A stretch of 64,000 nt of DNA from Amblyomma americanum (taxonomy: Eukaryota; Arthropoda; Arachnida; Ixodida; Ixodidae): positions 84,344,639 through 84,408,638 of the forward strand of contig NC_135498.1 in NCBI RefSeq assembly GCF_052857255.1. Reading direction: 5' to 3'. How positions within the stretch are numbered: the stretch's first letter is position 1; each line of letters opens with the position of its first letter. Shown one piece after another: positions 23,366-35,756 of this stretch. The notes beneath the pieces were generated by a model, which saw only the letters and a program-made list of their open reading frames with translations, was not told where the DNA came from and made no database searches. The position numbers were made by a program, and so were the translations under genes.

Positions 23366-24671
23366 TCCATTTTCCGTGTGTGGGAGGTGCGGGCCTGGAT
23401 CCCCAGGGCCGCTAGGTACCCATCGGTAACGCAATGGGTACAAGCTTCCACTAGACTGGTGCTCAGCTTAATCAGGATTAAATTCTCTGGAAATGAGTCT
23501 CTGACCCAACCTTGAGCAAACTAAAATACCTTGAGTCAAGTTGCTATTTGGCCATAGATTCATTTGCGCCGTAAAAATTGCTGTCATCATCGTACTTGCA
23601 CATTCGAAGTTGTCATCCTCGTCGATCTAAAACAACTATTCTATACTCTCAGTTAGATTGATTTAAATTGACTTGAATTGAATTCAATTGAATTCAATTC
23701 AATTAAATCCTTATCTAATACAGCACTTGTGCAAAATATTTGAGTATTCAGTTTGATGATGTAGTAGCTTGGAATAAGCAGGTCGAGTCTCTGCGGCAAG
23801 CCTAGGACCCTGTCAGCACTACTCTACAGCATAAGAAGTTGCACAATCCCAGAGTTAAGAAAATGTGTATGTAAATCGCTTGGCGAAATACTATTAAGTT
23901 ATGGAATCACCTTGTACTGATTTTCTTGGAACACCTCGCAGGACCAAATAAATAGAATCATTTACGAACGCATTAAAAATGTGACATACAGTGTTTCAAC
24001 AGATAGCATGAATGAAAATAACATTGCCCAGCCCGGAGACGTTTTACCGATAGGGGAGTTACGTGATTACGTCCTATATATAGAACATATTTCAGTCATG
24101 CGCTTAACACTGTAAAGCCTAAATTTAAATTTAACCTAAGGAAAACTGAATTTGACACAATGCAAAATATATACGGGAAATATGGTCAAAGGTGCCGAAA
24201 TTTTATGACCCACTCTTATTAAATATGTTATCTGAACAGGAAGCACGCTTTTTCTCGCTTACTGGTGCGAAGTAAGCACAAAGAAATATATTTTTTTACG
24301 ATTGTGGTTAATTTTGGTGGTGAAAAAGTTCATGTCATTGCTTCCTTTCTTTATCTTTTTTTCTGATTCTGTAAAAAAGAAAAAAAAATACATAAAAACA
24401 GTGCATTACTTGTGTTTATAGCTGTATGATGCCGTGTCGTTGATTTTGCGCCACACAGAGCAAGTTATATATCCGCATTTTGTTCACTTTTTTAACATGA
24501 CAATTTTTACTTGTTCGGCGTGACGAGCCACTTGTGTACCTTTCTGTATGCCAGTGCCGCACACAAGCACAATGTACGTAAGCGGTGGAGGAATATGAAA
24601 CTGTAAACTAGCGGCAATAAAGTAATTACAATTGCAAAAAGAAAAAGAATCTGTTCCCAACATGAAGACAT
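23366..24671. repeat. Second insertion inside the PLE (composite, non-coding)
   Basis: The PLE frame stops at about 23365 and resumes at about 24672. Between them, 23360-23600 looks like a short tick repeat ending in GTCATCATCGT. A palindromic AATTGAATTC-type run follows at about 23660-23705. The rest is AT-rich with no coding signal I recognise. Confidence 0.5.
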
Positions 24672-26120
24672 TGTATGGAATTCCAACGATATCCCGCCGC
24701 CATTGTCGACGATGCCCTTCAAAGGGCTTCCAAACTCAACCGAGAGGAAATGCTGGAGGGACGTCGACACAGTGAAGAAATAGATCGCCAGGCATTCATG
24801 TTACGTACCTTAACAAGTAACCGCCCAAACGTTAACAAATCACTTAAAGAAACATTTGAACATTCTCGAACAAAGCGAGCCCCTCTCCAAAGTTTTCACT
24901 ACTCTCCCTGACATAGTCTACAGAGCACCGGAAAACATTCCAAGCATTATAGTACACTTCAGAACGTAATCACCTGAAGTTGGGGTGCCGACCCTGTGAA
25001 AAAAGTAGATGCCAGGTTTCTAAACATATGCAGACATCAAGCTGCGCAATAAGCGAAGTCTCAGGCTTTAAATGAAATATCAATGGCAACTCTGACTGGG
25101 ATTCCTCCAATGCTATCTACCTCCTAGAATGCTAGAATGCAGTGTGTGCAGAATGCAGTGCATAGGGCAGACCGTTAACCCTCCGGATAAGTTTAGAACA
25201 ACTTGCCATAGCATTAAGGAAAGACTGGGCGTATTGATTTCCATATATCTGCCCCTTGCAGAGCCAAAGCTGACCTTACGAGTCTTGGCTTGACATGCCT
25301 CGGCCGTTCCTCCCCACTCCAATCTTTTTGAGTCTTCCCCACATAAGTCTTCATTCCCCGCCACACACACTCTTCCATTCCGCAGTTCGACCAACATGGC
25401 GAATACGGAGCAATTAAAGAGCCTTCTTTTAAACACTCCCTTCATTCATAATAACCCCACACGAATTTTCTTCCGCAAACTCCCGTACGTTGCCACCTTT
25501 TTCGTTCTGTGTGTGCGAGTGTGTGCATTTACATGTCATGTGCGTTTTGTAACAATCCATTGTGCGCGCCTCTACTCATCGCGCCGAAGCAATTCCATAT
25601 TACAGAAATATCCCACCCTATCCATATTGTTTTGTTTTGATTATTTGTCCAGTCGTTTACATCGGCGGCACGCGAGTGCATCTCACGTCGGTTCTGTGCT
25701 TCCGCTACTATTAGTTTCTTTGCATTTTACTCGGCTCCTCTGTGCAGCGGACCATGTCTGCGCCCGATCTTGCCCTCCACTCCTCTTTTTGCTCCTTTTT
25801 TCCTGACATTCTTTTCTTCCCACGACTATAGGTGTGGGCCCTGGCGACGATTATTAATCTCCCTCCTTTTTTCTTTTGAGCCGTTGTTCTTTCCCGCATA
25901 GTTTCCTTGTTGTTTTTGCTCATGCGTCGGTTACTTGTACAGATACCAAGGCCTTAGCAAGAAAAGCAAGAACAGTGCAACTTCACTCTTGAAAAAAGAC
26001 AGGCCCAATCCGGAATGCTGTCTCGAAATAAATATCTACCTGAGTGAAGCATTTCTTAACCTTCCATATATACACGTAAGTAAGAAATTAGCAGCCACAG
26101 AAACCAAGGAGACGAGGGGA

Positions 26121-26263
26121 TGTCTTTTTTAATATGCAGTTTTCATCAACGGGAGATTAATAAAATTGGAAGAGAAAACAACCCCATGCCGCCGGTGGGA
26201 ACCCAACCCTTGGCCTCCTAATTACGCGTCCGGTTCTATACCAACTGAGCTACGGCGACGGCC
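26121..26263 (-). mobile_element. tRNA-derived SINE, copy A
   Basis: The reverse complement begins with a tRNA-like head: GTAGCTCAGTTGGTATAG (A box), ACGCGTAATTAGGAGG, and GGGTTGGGTTCCCAC in place of the GGTTCGAATCC B box. A tail follows that shares TTAATAAAA and TCATCAACGGGAGA with copy B. The anticodon loop lacks T33, so this is a SINE and not a working tRNA. It resembles the ixodid tick SINE called Ruka; that name is from memory and unchecked. Confidence 0.75.
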
Positions 26264-26573
26264 GTAAAATGTTCTGCTTTCGTCGGCATTTATGTTTGCT
26301 TGTGACCTAACCTTGAGAGTGTTCACCATCGTCACAATCGTCCCTAAACGGCGGACATGGTACGTCCAGTATTAGCGCTGGTGTGACGTGGTACATCATC
26401 GAATGATGAGGGCGGAAGCTATATGAAAACCCTCTTATTCTTCCTATGACATCAAGGCTGCCAGAACCGAGGACCTCGTGAAGCAATTAAGCAGGCAAGA
26501 GAATGAAAATGAGAGGCTCGTTATATACATGAAAGAACTCAACAGCCACAGAAAGGAAGGAGCACAGGCGATA

Positions 26574-26712
26574 TTCTTTTTTTATTTTGTGGTTTGCATC
26601 AATGAGAGACTAATAAAAGCAGAAAAAAAACACATGTAGAGGGTGGGATCGAAACCCACAACCTCCGAATTACGCGTCCGTTGCTTTACCAACTGAGCTA
26701 CGTCGACCACCA
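26574..26712 (-). mobile_element. tRNA-derived SINE, copy B
   Basis: It has the same layout as copy A, better preserved: GTAGCTCAGTTGGTAAAGC, GGACGCGTAATTCGGAGG and GGGTTTCGATCCCACC. The tail ends in an A-rich stretch (poly-T at 26577-26584 on the + strand). The two copies are about 310 bp apart in the same orientation. Both are preceded on the + strand by CAGCCACAGAAA, so the repeated unit is larger than the tRNA-like part. Confidence 0.8.
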
Positions 26713-27480
26713 TCATCATGTGCCAGTAGAGATGTGAGGGCTCGGAACAAAACTTCAAAATTGAAGAAATATTTCTCCAAAGCATCTGAGGTGGAAAATT
26801 CAGGGCATATTCCAAGGGCCATTAAGAGACCATTGAATTCACACTGCGGTGAAAGCCGAAAAATTGATGGGCGGCTGCGTGAAAAAGAAAACGATGGAGC
26901 GCTGCTGAAGGAGACTTTGTAACAGTCCTCAAAATTCTCTCCCATCTCTTGTTTATTGACAAAGAGTTGCTTTTTCTGAAAAATATAAACAAAATATTGC
27001 TTTCTTTTTTGCTTGGGCCACATATTAGACCCTGTTTTGTGTTTCGTTTCTTCAGAAATCTGCAGGTGCTACCACATAAGCTTGGTAATGATGGCGAACA
27101 AATTCCGGCTCAATTACTTTGGACTGCTCTTTCGCAAAGTGAGCAAAGTTTTTACTGCAAGATAAGTCATTTCAACTTCTAATAACTTAAGCACTGTCAT
27201 TTTTTTAATCCTTTCTCGCCTGCCACATATTATGTACTTGGCCGTAGTTACCCATTGTTGTAGAAGAGATAATGCTGGGATATGATCGCCAAAAAGGAGC
27301 TTTCAGGCGGCTCCACTTGTCTGCAACTATACGACAAAACATTACTTAGGTGCTGAAATAACCAATACAATTTTTAGAGATAAACAATGTTAGGTTTGTT
27401 GTAATCGCTGAATATGCACAGTAGTGGCGAGAATTTACACGATGTTGAAGTGACTAATTTCACCCCGCTTCATCCACCCG
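26713..27480. other. No gene seen
   Basis: Only short ORFs are present. A pyrimidine-rich acceptor-like site ends at 27055, but the sequence after it has stops in all frames within about 50 codons and shows no motif. Confidence 0.5.
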
Positions 27481-28225
27481 TTAATTCACCAGGAATTGGC
27501 CAACAATGAAAAAAATGGCACGCGCAGAAGTGATTACCATTTCAGCTTGCATCATCACAGTGGCATATTCAACTTCCAAGCCACCTGGCGAGTGCCTTGA
27601 TGGTAGCACGAATGCCGTGGATAAAAGTTTAAAGACTTTTAGCCAAGCAGCTGGGTAGTATTGACTGTAAGCAAGAAAGGAGCACAGTTGTACGTAACCT
27701 ATACGGCAGTCGTCCTCCACTTTGATATGCTTCTCTGCTGCGACTCACTCCAAAGACATCGCTATAGAGTTATTCTCCTCGGCTTGTATGAAAGCTTCCA
27801 ACTTATCCGCGGTTTTGTCCAAAACTCCAAGGAATGGGCACTAGGTTCCAAGAGAGATAAAATGTGTTTACCAGCTTCTTATATGCAATGAGCAGAGGGA
27901 TGATGACCTCTCACTGGATGATCAGTTCTTACATCTCGCACAATTGCTCGGCGTACTCATACTATTTATACACTGCCAATAGAGCAGAATCTTCATGTCG
28001 ATTGACTCTTTGGCCGCGCTTTTGTGAAATGTTTATAAGAAAAAGTAGCGATGTAATCCGTGCTACTCCTAGACTACCACAATAAAGGAATGCATGCTTG
28101 CTCACACGTGCTTCGATACCATAAAAAATAGGTTTTTCTGAAAATGCAATCTTATTAATGCCAGTGTTTATGCTGCCACCCAGGAAGACAGGTAACGGCA
28201 TATGATAGGTGAAGTACGACACGTA
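27481..28225 (-). pseudogene. M13 (neprilysin/ECE-like) peptidase relic, C-terminal half, HExxH lost
   Basis: On the minus strand, 28222-27962 reads NKIAFSEKPIFYG-n-AFLYCGSLGVARITSLL. This parallels the M13 block N-x-I-x-P-x-x-x-x-x-P-x-FY-n-NYGxLGxxIxHE. After several stops and a frameshift, YVQLCSFLAYSQYY (near 27690-27650) parallels the QLFFxxYAQ block. SRHSPGGLEVEYATV (near 27600-27550) parallels the final SRHSPxxLRVN block. Three M13 blocks in the right order and on one strand are hard to get by chance. The catalytic His-Glu is not there (ARITS replaces IGHEL), and stops interrupt it, so it is a pseudogene. It may descend from one of the catalytically dead M13 paralogues common in arthropods. 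No N-terminal half was found. Confidence 0.5.
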
Positions 28226-28699
28226 ATTTATGCTGGCGTTTTGGTGTGAAATATATCTTCTAGGTCTTTTTTAAGCGATTGCGCTGATGGTCACAATGCA
28301 TGGTTAAAGATCCCGTCTGTTTCTTCCAAGGCGATCGTGCTCTTGAAGATCGGCCGCACTCCTTTTGGAGGGTTCCAGCGGTGTCGACTCCTTTGTATCG
28401 GGTAATAGAAGCAGAGTTTGTTTTTTTCGCAAATGCTTAATCGTCGAAGCATAGGAGAGAGGAGTGGGTTATAAAAACTGAAAATACAACATTAAAGCGG
28501 CAGGATATATACAGCATAAAATACAAAATAAGAATAAGATACCGTAATAAGCCAAAAATTTAGAACAAAAATTACTGTGGAAAACGAAAATAAAAAAGCT
28601 AGGAAACAGGACAACAACAAGCAATAACAGCAATAACATGAATAACAGTATGAGAACGGTAAAAAAGGTAACAATAAACGCTAAAGTGACATGACTAAA

Positions 28700-29250
28700 C
28701 GTGAACAATGCTAGGCTGAGAAGAGTGCAATCTGATATACATAGATGCAATATCTGCGGGAAAGTGGATCCAGTCTTTAGGTGCGTTTGCCAAGAATGAA
28801 AAGTTAAAAGGTTTTATTACGCAAGTGAGGAAGAGCGACTTTGTGACAATGGTCGACACGTGAGAAGCGGTAACTAGACGCCATAATGAATTCGCTATGT
28901 AGAGACACATGGCAGTAGATTTTGCGCAATAAAGTCGTGGGAAAAATTTGGCGGCCAAATGAGAGCCATGGTAAAGCTACGCTAGGCCTCATTTACGTTA
29001 TTCTGGCTTTTCTGTTACAATTAGAGAGCACAAAAAGAATAGTATTAGAATCGCAGATTGCAGCAGCGTATTCAACTTTTGGATTAACTAGGGTTTTATA
29101 GAGATGAAGCTTTATTAAAATCAGGGCTTTGTTGAAATTGCGTCTTAAGTATCCTAACGTGCAACTGGCGTTGCTTGTAATTCGTACAGCGTGAGCTTTC
29201 CAATTTAATACAGCGAAATGTTCAGAGCGGAGTCGGAGTGGTCTGTCCAT
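28700..29250 (-). mobile_element. CR1-like LINE RT C-terminal remnant
   Basis: The minus strand reads LGYLRRNFNKALILIKLHLYKTLVNPKVEYAAA at 29250-28993. This is the C-terminal block shared by CR1/Jockey LINEs. RVDHCHKVALPHLRNK and FLANAPKDWIHFPADI then follow in other frames. It is dead, with stops and frameshifts, and its 5' side runs into the inverted repeat at 29090-29382. Confidence 0.8.
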
Positions 29251-29382
29251 TTGCTGCTCTGGCTTAAATTGGAAAGCTCACACTGTACGAATTACAAGCA
29301 ACGCCAGTCGCACGTTAGGGTACTTAAGACGTAATTTCAACAAAGCCCTGATTTCAATAAAGCTTCATCAGTATAAAACTCA
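29090..29382. repeat. Long inverted repeat, 118-bp arms, 57-bp spacer
   Basis: Arm 29090-29207 (GGTTTTATAGAGATGAAGCT... to CCAATTTA) is matched by the reverse complement of 29265-29382 with only about eight or nine differences. Both arms are the same piece of the CR1 coding region, so a second, inverted copy of the LINE segment lies next to the first. Confidence 0.9.
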
Positions 29383-29807
29383 TTATTGACAAAAAACAGT
29401 CGAAAAAGCATTTTCAATTCAGCCGCTCACCCTGCCCCCTCCCCCCAATCAGTGCAAATTCAAAGGCACGACAGTTGTTCTTATGAAAGGCACAAGATGG
29501 CGCCAGCAGTGTCATCTATGCGAAAGCTTTCCGTTTTCGGTCAGCGTTGCTGCACACTAGGTGGAGCACAAATCAATTCGAATCCAATCAACCAAGTATA
29601 CAATCCAAACTTCGCGTTGAAACAGAAATACCGACTTCACTTATGCCATCTTTACGTCGAATTCACGGGTGAATAAGCAAGACATTTAACAGAGAGAAGC
29701 ATTTTACGGTGTGGTTTTGCCGTTGGAGCAGTCAGTAAGCGGAAGCAGGAAAACTGGGTGGAGAGATTTTCCCCACAAAGAGTTGCGCAAATGAGTGTGG
29801 TAAATGC

Positions 29808-29908
29808 ATTCCTGCATTAATACTCTTTTGAGTGTCACGCTCCAATAGGAATAATAATTGGTTAATATTATTAGAGCGTGACACTCAAAAGAGAATTAAT
29901 GCAGGAAT
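29808..29908. repeat. Hairpin, 35-bp arms
   Basis: ATTCCTGCATTAAT... (29808-29842) pairs with ...ATTAATGCAGGAAT (29874-29908) with one mismatch around a 31-base AT-rich loop. It could be a small foldback element or one end of a larger one. Confidence 0.85.
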
Positions 29909-29909
29909 T

Positions 29910-32900
29910 TTGCGAAAGAAATCTTTTAATGCGGGAGCATTACCTGGTTGACTGTGTAAAAACCCCGCCTTCATCACAACCGCGTGGCGAAACACGACAT
30001 GCAAATGACGTCATCAGCCCTCCTGGAGCAGTAGGCCGACAGCTTGCCCATCACCGTGTGTCTGAAAGCGCGACTGGGGGGTCCATCGACCAAGTGAGCC
30101 ATCTCCTCGAGCCAGTTCTTTCCTCGAATGAACTTAGACTGAATCATCAGATGGTTTTGAGAAAAGGAAAGGGGAGTAACTGCCTCAAATTGTATGCGGA
30201 CGCCATCGCCTACCCTCAACGCGGTTGGGATGTCCACTGACCGACTGAGACAGTTACACATGTTCTCGCATTGGCATATCATAAAAATTGCTTGGAGCCC
30301 TGATAATTTTTTTCTCCTCGTGCTTTTCCGGGATTGAAAATGTTTAGAAATTGTACGTCTCTATGCAACGGCACTGCCAAGGGGATGGCAGGCCGGACTC
30401 TCATTCGTTGTACTCCAGTGGGTACTCTTCCATCTTTCTTTGGCTGCTGAACACACAAGGCTCGCAACCGTTGATCTCTTTACTGAATATAAGGAGACAT
30501 ATAAAAGAGCTTCAAAAACAGCTTCGTAATCGGCATATTTATAAATTTCACTGTGACATTCGGCTTCTCAAATTAATACTTACTACTCTCTACACTACAT
30601 TGTGATAAATACATGGACATGCTTCATCGCTCTTAAAATTATATTTGCAACATGGCTAACAGACAGTTACCACTGAACGTAACCACTGACGGTAACTACA
30701 TGTTCCACGAGAAAGTTTATGCAGTCAGTTTCACTTTCCCGTTTATAATAGTCACGCCATTCTCATTGCACCATTGTATAAAATTTGTAATATACGTACA
30801 CGTCACACGGATATGAATAACAGATGGCGTGCGTAGCTCTGCCACGGCAGCGGGCAATACCGCGTCGTCATTAGTAGCACAACCACAAAGCCGCTTCTGC
30901 GGGCGAAGGTAGCTAGCGGCAGGAAGGAGCTGCTTTGGTGGCAAAGCTTTCGCTATGCATAGCGTGTTACCACGCACAGCCAAATTATTGCACAACTTCT
31001 TCGTTTGGTATTGCAACGCTCGACGCGGATCCTATTCATTCTCACCACGTCAGGTAAGTACTCCTCCTCATCTAGTACAAAACGAAATCACACTAAGCGC
31101 CGTGACGCGGCAGCGTAATATCAGTGTGAATAACTGTATAATAAGTATGATTTTAGTAGAGAGAAGGATGAATGAGCAATTTTGAGAGCGACGCAAACGT
31201 CTCTAGGCACAAAGCGAGGGTGGTGTTGCATGGCCTGGATGATATAAGATATATATTCAAGCTAGCAGCAATTCTACGCCTTAACGCGAGTCATTTTCTT
31301 CCTGGACTATGATCACACTGCTGATAGATCACTCACTAACCGATTCAGCCTTCTTGCCAAGTGTTCCGCTATTGTCCGCGTTCTTCACATTCCTGGGCTT
31401 GCTGTTTTTCAGTGCACAACACGTATTCATTACTCAGATGTTTGGTTGTGGCACTACAAGAAATGAGCGCACAGTTGACTCGGCTTAGCTCTGAGCTGAC
31501 GCACATTCGACAACAAAATTGCAGCACTAACAGAAATAAACTTAGTGGCGTGTGAATATTGGAGTACAGGCAGCACATGCACATGCGGATGGAACACAGG
31601 CGACACATCCGATGTCTTCCACATTGTTTTCAATACCACGCAGGCAAGAACTAAATCGGCTACCAGTTTCCTTGTTATCGGAAATAGTTGCAACGAACAT
31701 GCTTCTCTGTGCGCACTGCGACCTCGACACTGAAGCGGTGCTAATGTGTCACTGCAAAAAGTTTAGCCACATTACCACTTCTAGATGACGTGTCCTATAC
31801 GTCGCCAATCTGATTGTGGCAGTGATCATGTACGGCATGCCCATGGAAAATTCTCCCAAAACTGCTGTCGGTGGAAATTTGCCTCAAATTCGTTGTTTTA
31901 AAGAGCGTTGGGGCGTCAAAAACCCTACGTTGGCGTCTCGCTGACTTGCCGGGTGCTTTTAGATGGCTCTTTGGCTCGCTTTTCACACTAGTTTTCAGCT
32001 ACTTAGACAAATGTACAACGGTCTTATATTAGTTTTAAGCTTTGTGATCAATATAACATCGTTAAACGCCTCTACATGGACTGTTGTAATTGTTCGAAGT
32101 GCGACTTGGGCGTTTCCATGCGAAAGAGGCCTGCGCAGTACTTCAAAACTGGTTGAAATTGCAAAATGTATTCCATGAACCTTTGCGACTGCACTCTGCA
32201 AAGACGATAGCGGTAAATATGCAGGGAAGGACATGTTGATCGACTCGAGAGAAGACACGTGTTCCAAATATCCAGCGCGAGGAGATTGCATAGCACTCGC
32301 GGATAAGATTGACGGCGGCTCAGTAAAAATAGTTGACGTGTTCCCACTAGCAACAGTCACTCACACGATGAAAAATATAAAGAAAAAACAACACTTATAA
32401 AGCTTGCCCTCTTCTCCACACAAAAGAAAGCACTTGCAAGACGCTGCTTTCGATGTCAAAAGCAGAGTCGAAGCGTGGTTTATTGCAGGTTGTCGTGATC
32501 AAAATCGAACGTAGGAACAAAATCAAACCTGACTTGTGGCAATAATTTCTGCGGAAATTTTGAGTGCGACTGCAATACAAATACGCACCCACGTTTCAGG
32601 TAGCCAGTAGATTTAGCAGAAAATGAACATGAATAATTTGTCACGTGGCACCGTATATTGAAGATTAATATTGCGTAGTGTAAGTCATAGTTGGTTAGCT
32701 TTCTATTGTAGTGTTCTCCATGGCGGCTGATTCAGCGGCGATATAAGCGCATTGGCTACATTTGGCTGCTTTTAAAAACAGAAGCCTTCAGCTTAAAAGA
32801 CCTGAGTCCCACCTGTTGTGTCTAACTGTCGGTCATCGAAAATATGAAATCAGTGGTGCCTTTCCAAATCTGCAGTTTTTCGGCCAGACAATGCGTTAAA

Positions 32901-33414
32901 GTTACTGCTTTTACCCTATCTTGGCTCAAGGCCAATGTCTAGAATTATGGTATTTTCTTCGAACGGATTGGAGGACAAAACATTTCATACTACCACCAGA
33001 TTTTATTTTGGTTTCTCAGTGTTTTCATTAGCGCAGAGCTCGTATTTGCCGGTTGGTTTACATACGCCGGTATCGCACACTCCTACAGGACACATGCGCT
33101 GCGTTGATGGTCTCGTTTCAAGGATGAAGTCACTGGGAAGGGCCTGAAAATAGCGAATTGCACGTTGAAATGGTCGCTTAGGTGCGCTGCGCAGAGAGTG
33201 TAAATTCAATATAGAACGTTGGCTTCCATTACGTCCCTGCTACCAAAACAAAGTGATCATTTTCTCTCCATCAATGTCATGGTCGTTTTTGATAGCGAGC
33301 ATGTTTAGAAGCCGCTTTTGTTTACCAAGGGCAGTTATTTGACACTTTTATCTAACGTGGAACCACCTATAACTAGTCGCAGCACTTTCAGAGCTGCTCG
33401 GTAATCTAGTATCT
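29910..33414. other. No supportable gene; several unrecognised ORFs
   Basis: The longest frames are 29878-30240 (+, 120 codons), 31995-32360 (-, 121 codons) and 30717-31016 (-, 99 codons). None has a motif I know. The minus-strand frames between 32360 and 31540 read coding-like in pieces and may be an old, unidentified coding relic. A donor-like CAG|GTAAGT at 31052 follows a 33-codon ATG frame beginning at 30955, with nothing to splice to that I can see. Confidence 0.35.
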
Positions 33415-33782
33415 TACCGGTACTCACCTACGGGACAAAGACGTGGAGGCTAACGAAAAGGGTTCAGCTTAAGTTAAGGACGACGCAGCGAGCTATGGAA
33501 AAAAAATTATAGGTGTTACGTTAAGAGACTGGAAGCGGGAAGAGTGGATGAGGGAACAAACGCGAGTTAATGACGTCCTAGTCGAAATCAGGAGGAAGAA
33601 GTGGGCTTGGGCAGGACAGGTAATGCGAAGACAAGATAACTGTTTGTCCTTAAGGGCAACGGATTGTATCAGAAGAGAAGGCAAGCGTAGCAGGGTGCGG
33701 CAGAATGTTAGATGGGCGAATGAAATTAAGTACCTTTCGGGCATACGGTGGGTGCAGCTGGTTGTCAGGCTTATGATGTATT
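33415..33782 (+). mobile_element. RTE-clade LINE 3' fragment
   Basis: It shares long near-identical phrases with the RTE copy at 10435, for example ACCGGTACTCACCTACGGG, GGGTTCAGCTTAAGT and AACAAACGCGAGTTAATGAC. It reads MREQTRVNDVLVEIRRKKWA with WAGQVMRR. It ends at a decayed GGCTTATGATG tail and is 5'-truncated. Confidence 0.88.
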
Positions 33783-35756
33783 GAAAAAATAAATTTTACA
33801 TTTACAGGTTTCAGACGTAGGCTTGTATAGCTCTATGCGTTACATATAAAGAAAAACTAATGCCAATCAATGCAAAATATCAGTAACACTCAATGTACTC
33901 CCAAAGGAATAGGGCACTCTAAAAGCGAGGGGACGAGATATAGCCCATTCTACGCGAATAAATGCTAGGCCCAAAAACCGAATGTATGGTTGATGCACAT
34001 ACACCATATTCTCTCACTCTTATCGCGACTAGCGAATGTATTCTTGCGCCTGAGCTGAATTTCACCACTTGTGATAAATCACAACAAAATTGTGAATGCG
34101 TTTGAGCGCAGTTAGAAATCAATAAAACGAAAAATGCGCTTCGCCACTACTTGCAACAAAAGGCCGTAGCACAAGCACTGCTCAAAAGAATCTGATTACC
34201 TACATTGCTAAATTCACGCGTAGCGGAGGCAAAAAAAAATTAACAGCCTTTATAGTGGTTCCAAGCGAGCTCAACTAGATAAATGCTCTATGCTCGAGAA
34301 GGTGCAGCGTACACGCATAGCAAACCGTGTCATTGCTTTATAAATCTTTAAAATGTGACTGTTTATTGCTTTGGCTACTTACTGTATTCGTTTATAAACC
34401 GTCAAAGAAACGATTTAAAGCTTCTCGTGGTAGATGTAAGAGCGTGGTTCTTAGATAATGCAGCTAGATGGCACACTCGAAACTATGTTGTCCTATTCGC
34501 TCCCTCTGAATCGACCGGCTACCCGAGTATTATTATTCCCTTGAGGCAAGATAATGGACAAACCAACAGATCACGCACCTCATTCGCTAGACGGTGCGTA
34601 GCGCGCCATGATCGGTTGCGGCATAGACAATTGAGCGAAGAGGAGCGCAGACAGAATGGAAGTACAGTGGGAGAGGAAAATATCAAAGAGAAAGGGCTGC
34701 GATGCATCGCCTGTGGCTACTGTTATGCACTTCACGCAGCAAGGTTCTTGGCAAGCCGGCATCAATCATAATGATGATTGCAATGATGACTGCTGATGAA
34801 TACAATTGTTGCTGACAATGATGATGCTTTTCCCTATGGTGCTGACAGTATTAAGGGGAGTGATGTATTTTGGGAGACGCTCGATACGTATTTTTTGTCA
34901 TTACATTCTTCCCCTAATTAGCTCTTCAGATTGATCTAAACAAAATTACCGCGCTATAATATGTACGCTCAAAAAGGGACGCCATGAACCTTTACAGATA
35001 TTCCAGTTAGTACTGTCCAAGTGCATCGTTTTCTACATATTTCGGCTGTTCGATCGGGGGACAAACTTTCCGATCTTTTGTGCCTACTGTTCGAATCTCA
35101 GTGCTATTAAATGCAAGTAGTGAGCTGGAATTTGCATTATGAAAGTTATGTAAAAGAACGTAAGAAAAATTAACTAGGGCACCGAAGGTGCTTGTTTTTG
35201 TTTATTCTGAAGGATGAAATTGAGCGGCATTCAATTTTTTTTTTAAATCTCTCCAGAAAAAACCTCGAGAAGCAGCCCGTTGGTGACATGTACATAAAAA
35301 TACCGCAGCAAAACATATCGCGGAATATGATGTGTTCTTTAGTTTATATGTCTGCAAAGCCTTTGCTCAATTGCCTCAGGCTCGCATGGAATTCTCCCTG
35401 CATGGTGCTCTGTCCTGCAGACTTATGCATGATACCTATGGCGCTGACCCTTATTCATTACGTACAAGCATAGAACCGTTTCTTTCTTGGTACTTGTTTT
35501 TGAAACCGTTTTAGTTTTCCAGGGCACGTATACTTTACAAGGGCAGGGATACTTTTCCCAGGGACAGGAATACGTTTACCTCAGTTAAGCCATTTATAAC
35601 TACTTGCAGAGCTTATAGAGCTGCTTGATAATCTAGTAACACGGCGTAACTTTTCGCAAGTGGTTATGAGGGCTATACTATTGAGCAAACAATGCCGAAA
35701 CGCTAATTGAGGCTAGGATTTTTTCGCACTACTTTCAGTTTTTCGGATTATATTAG

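Larger units (their letters stand above)
21556..25900 (+). mobile_element. Penelope-like element (PLE) with RT and GIY-YIG remnants, split by two insertions
   Basis: Segment 1 (about 21556-22344) reads LSTTEGRF-n-LTFFPTT, KLLLREYFSD and ADKGGGIVVLDN, the N-terminal block before the PLE reverse transcriptase. Segment 2 (22839-23365) continues the RT: LPTVALLATLYEN, then PILYKRHFDHIILI in place of the YxxFIDDIILIW motif, then VNFLDLEITVIEGS. Segment 3 (24672-25480) has the linker (DALQRASKLNREEML) and, from about 25110, a decayed GIY-YIG endonuclease-like block (NAIYLLECSVCRMQCIGQT across frames). A C/T-rich 3' region runs to about 25900. PLEs prime on target or telomeric DNA and encode RT plus a GIY-YIG nuclease. 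The catalytic Asp pair of the RT is not intact and stops occur throughout, so the copy is dead. It starts about 200 bp after the evasin gene. Confidence 0.85.

Noticed and set aside
25396..25806. 136-codon + strand frame as a host gene
   Set aside because: It lies directly after the GIY-YIG remains in the same direction and is the 3' end of the Penelope-like element.
26165..26262. tRNA gene on the minus strand
   Set aside because: The A and B boxes are tRNA-like, but the anticodon loop lacks T33, the B box is altered, and a SINE tail with an A-rich end follows. The same holds at 26630-26712 and 58845-58926.
34355..34771. 138-codon + strand frame as a gene
   Set aside because: No motif, signal peptide or splice-site support. 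The ATA/ATT-rich opening and overlapping frames on the other strand look like chance.
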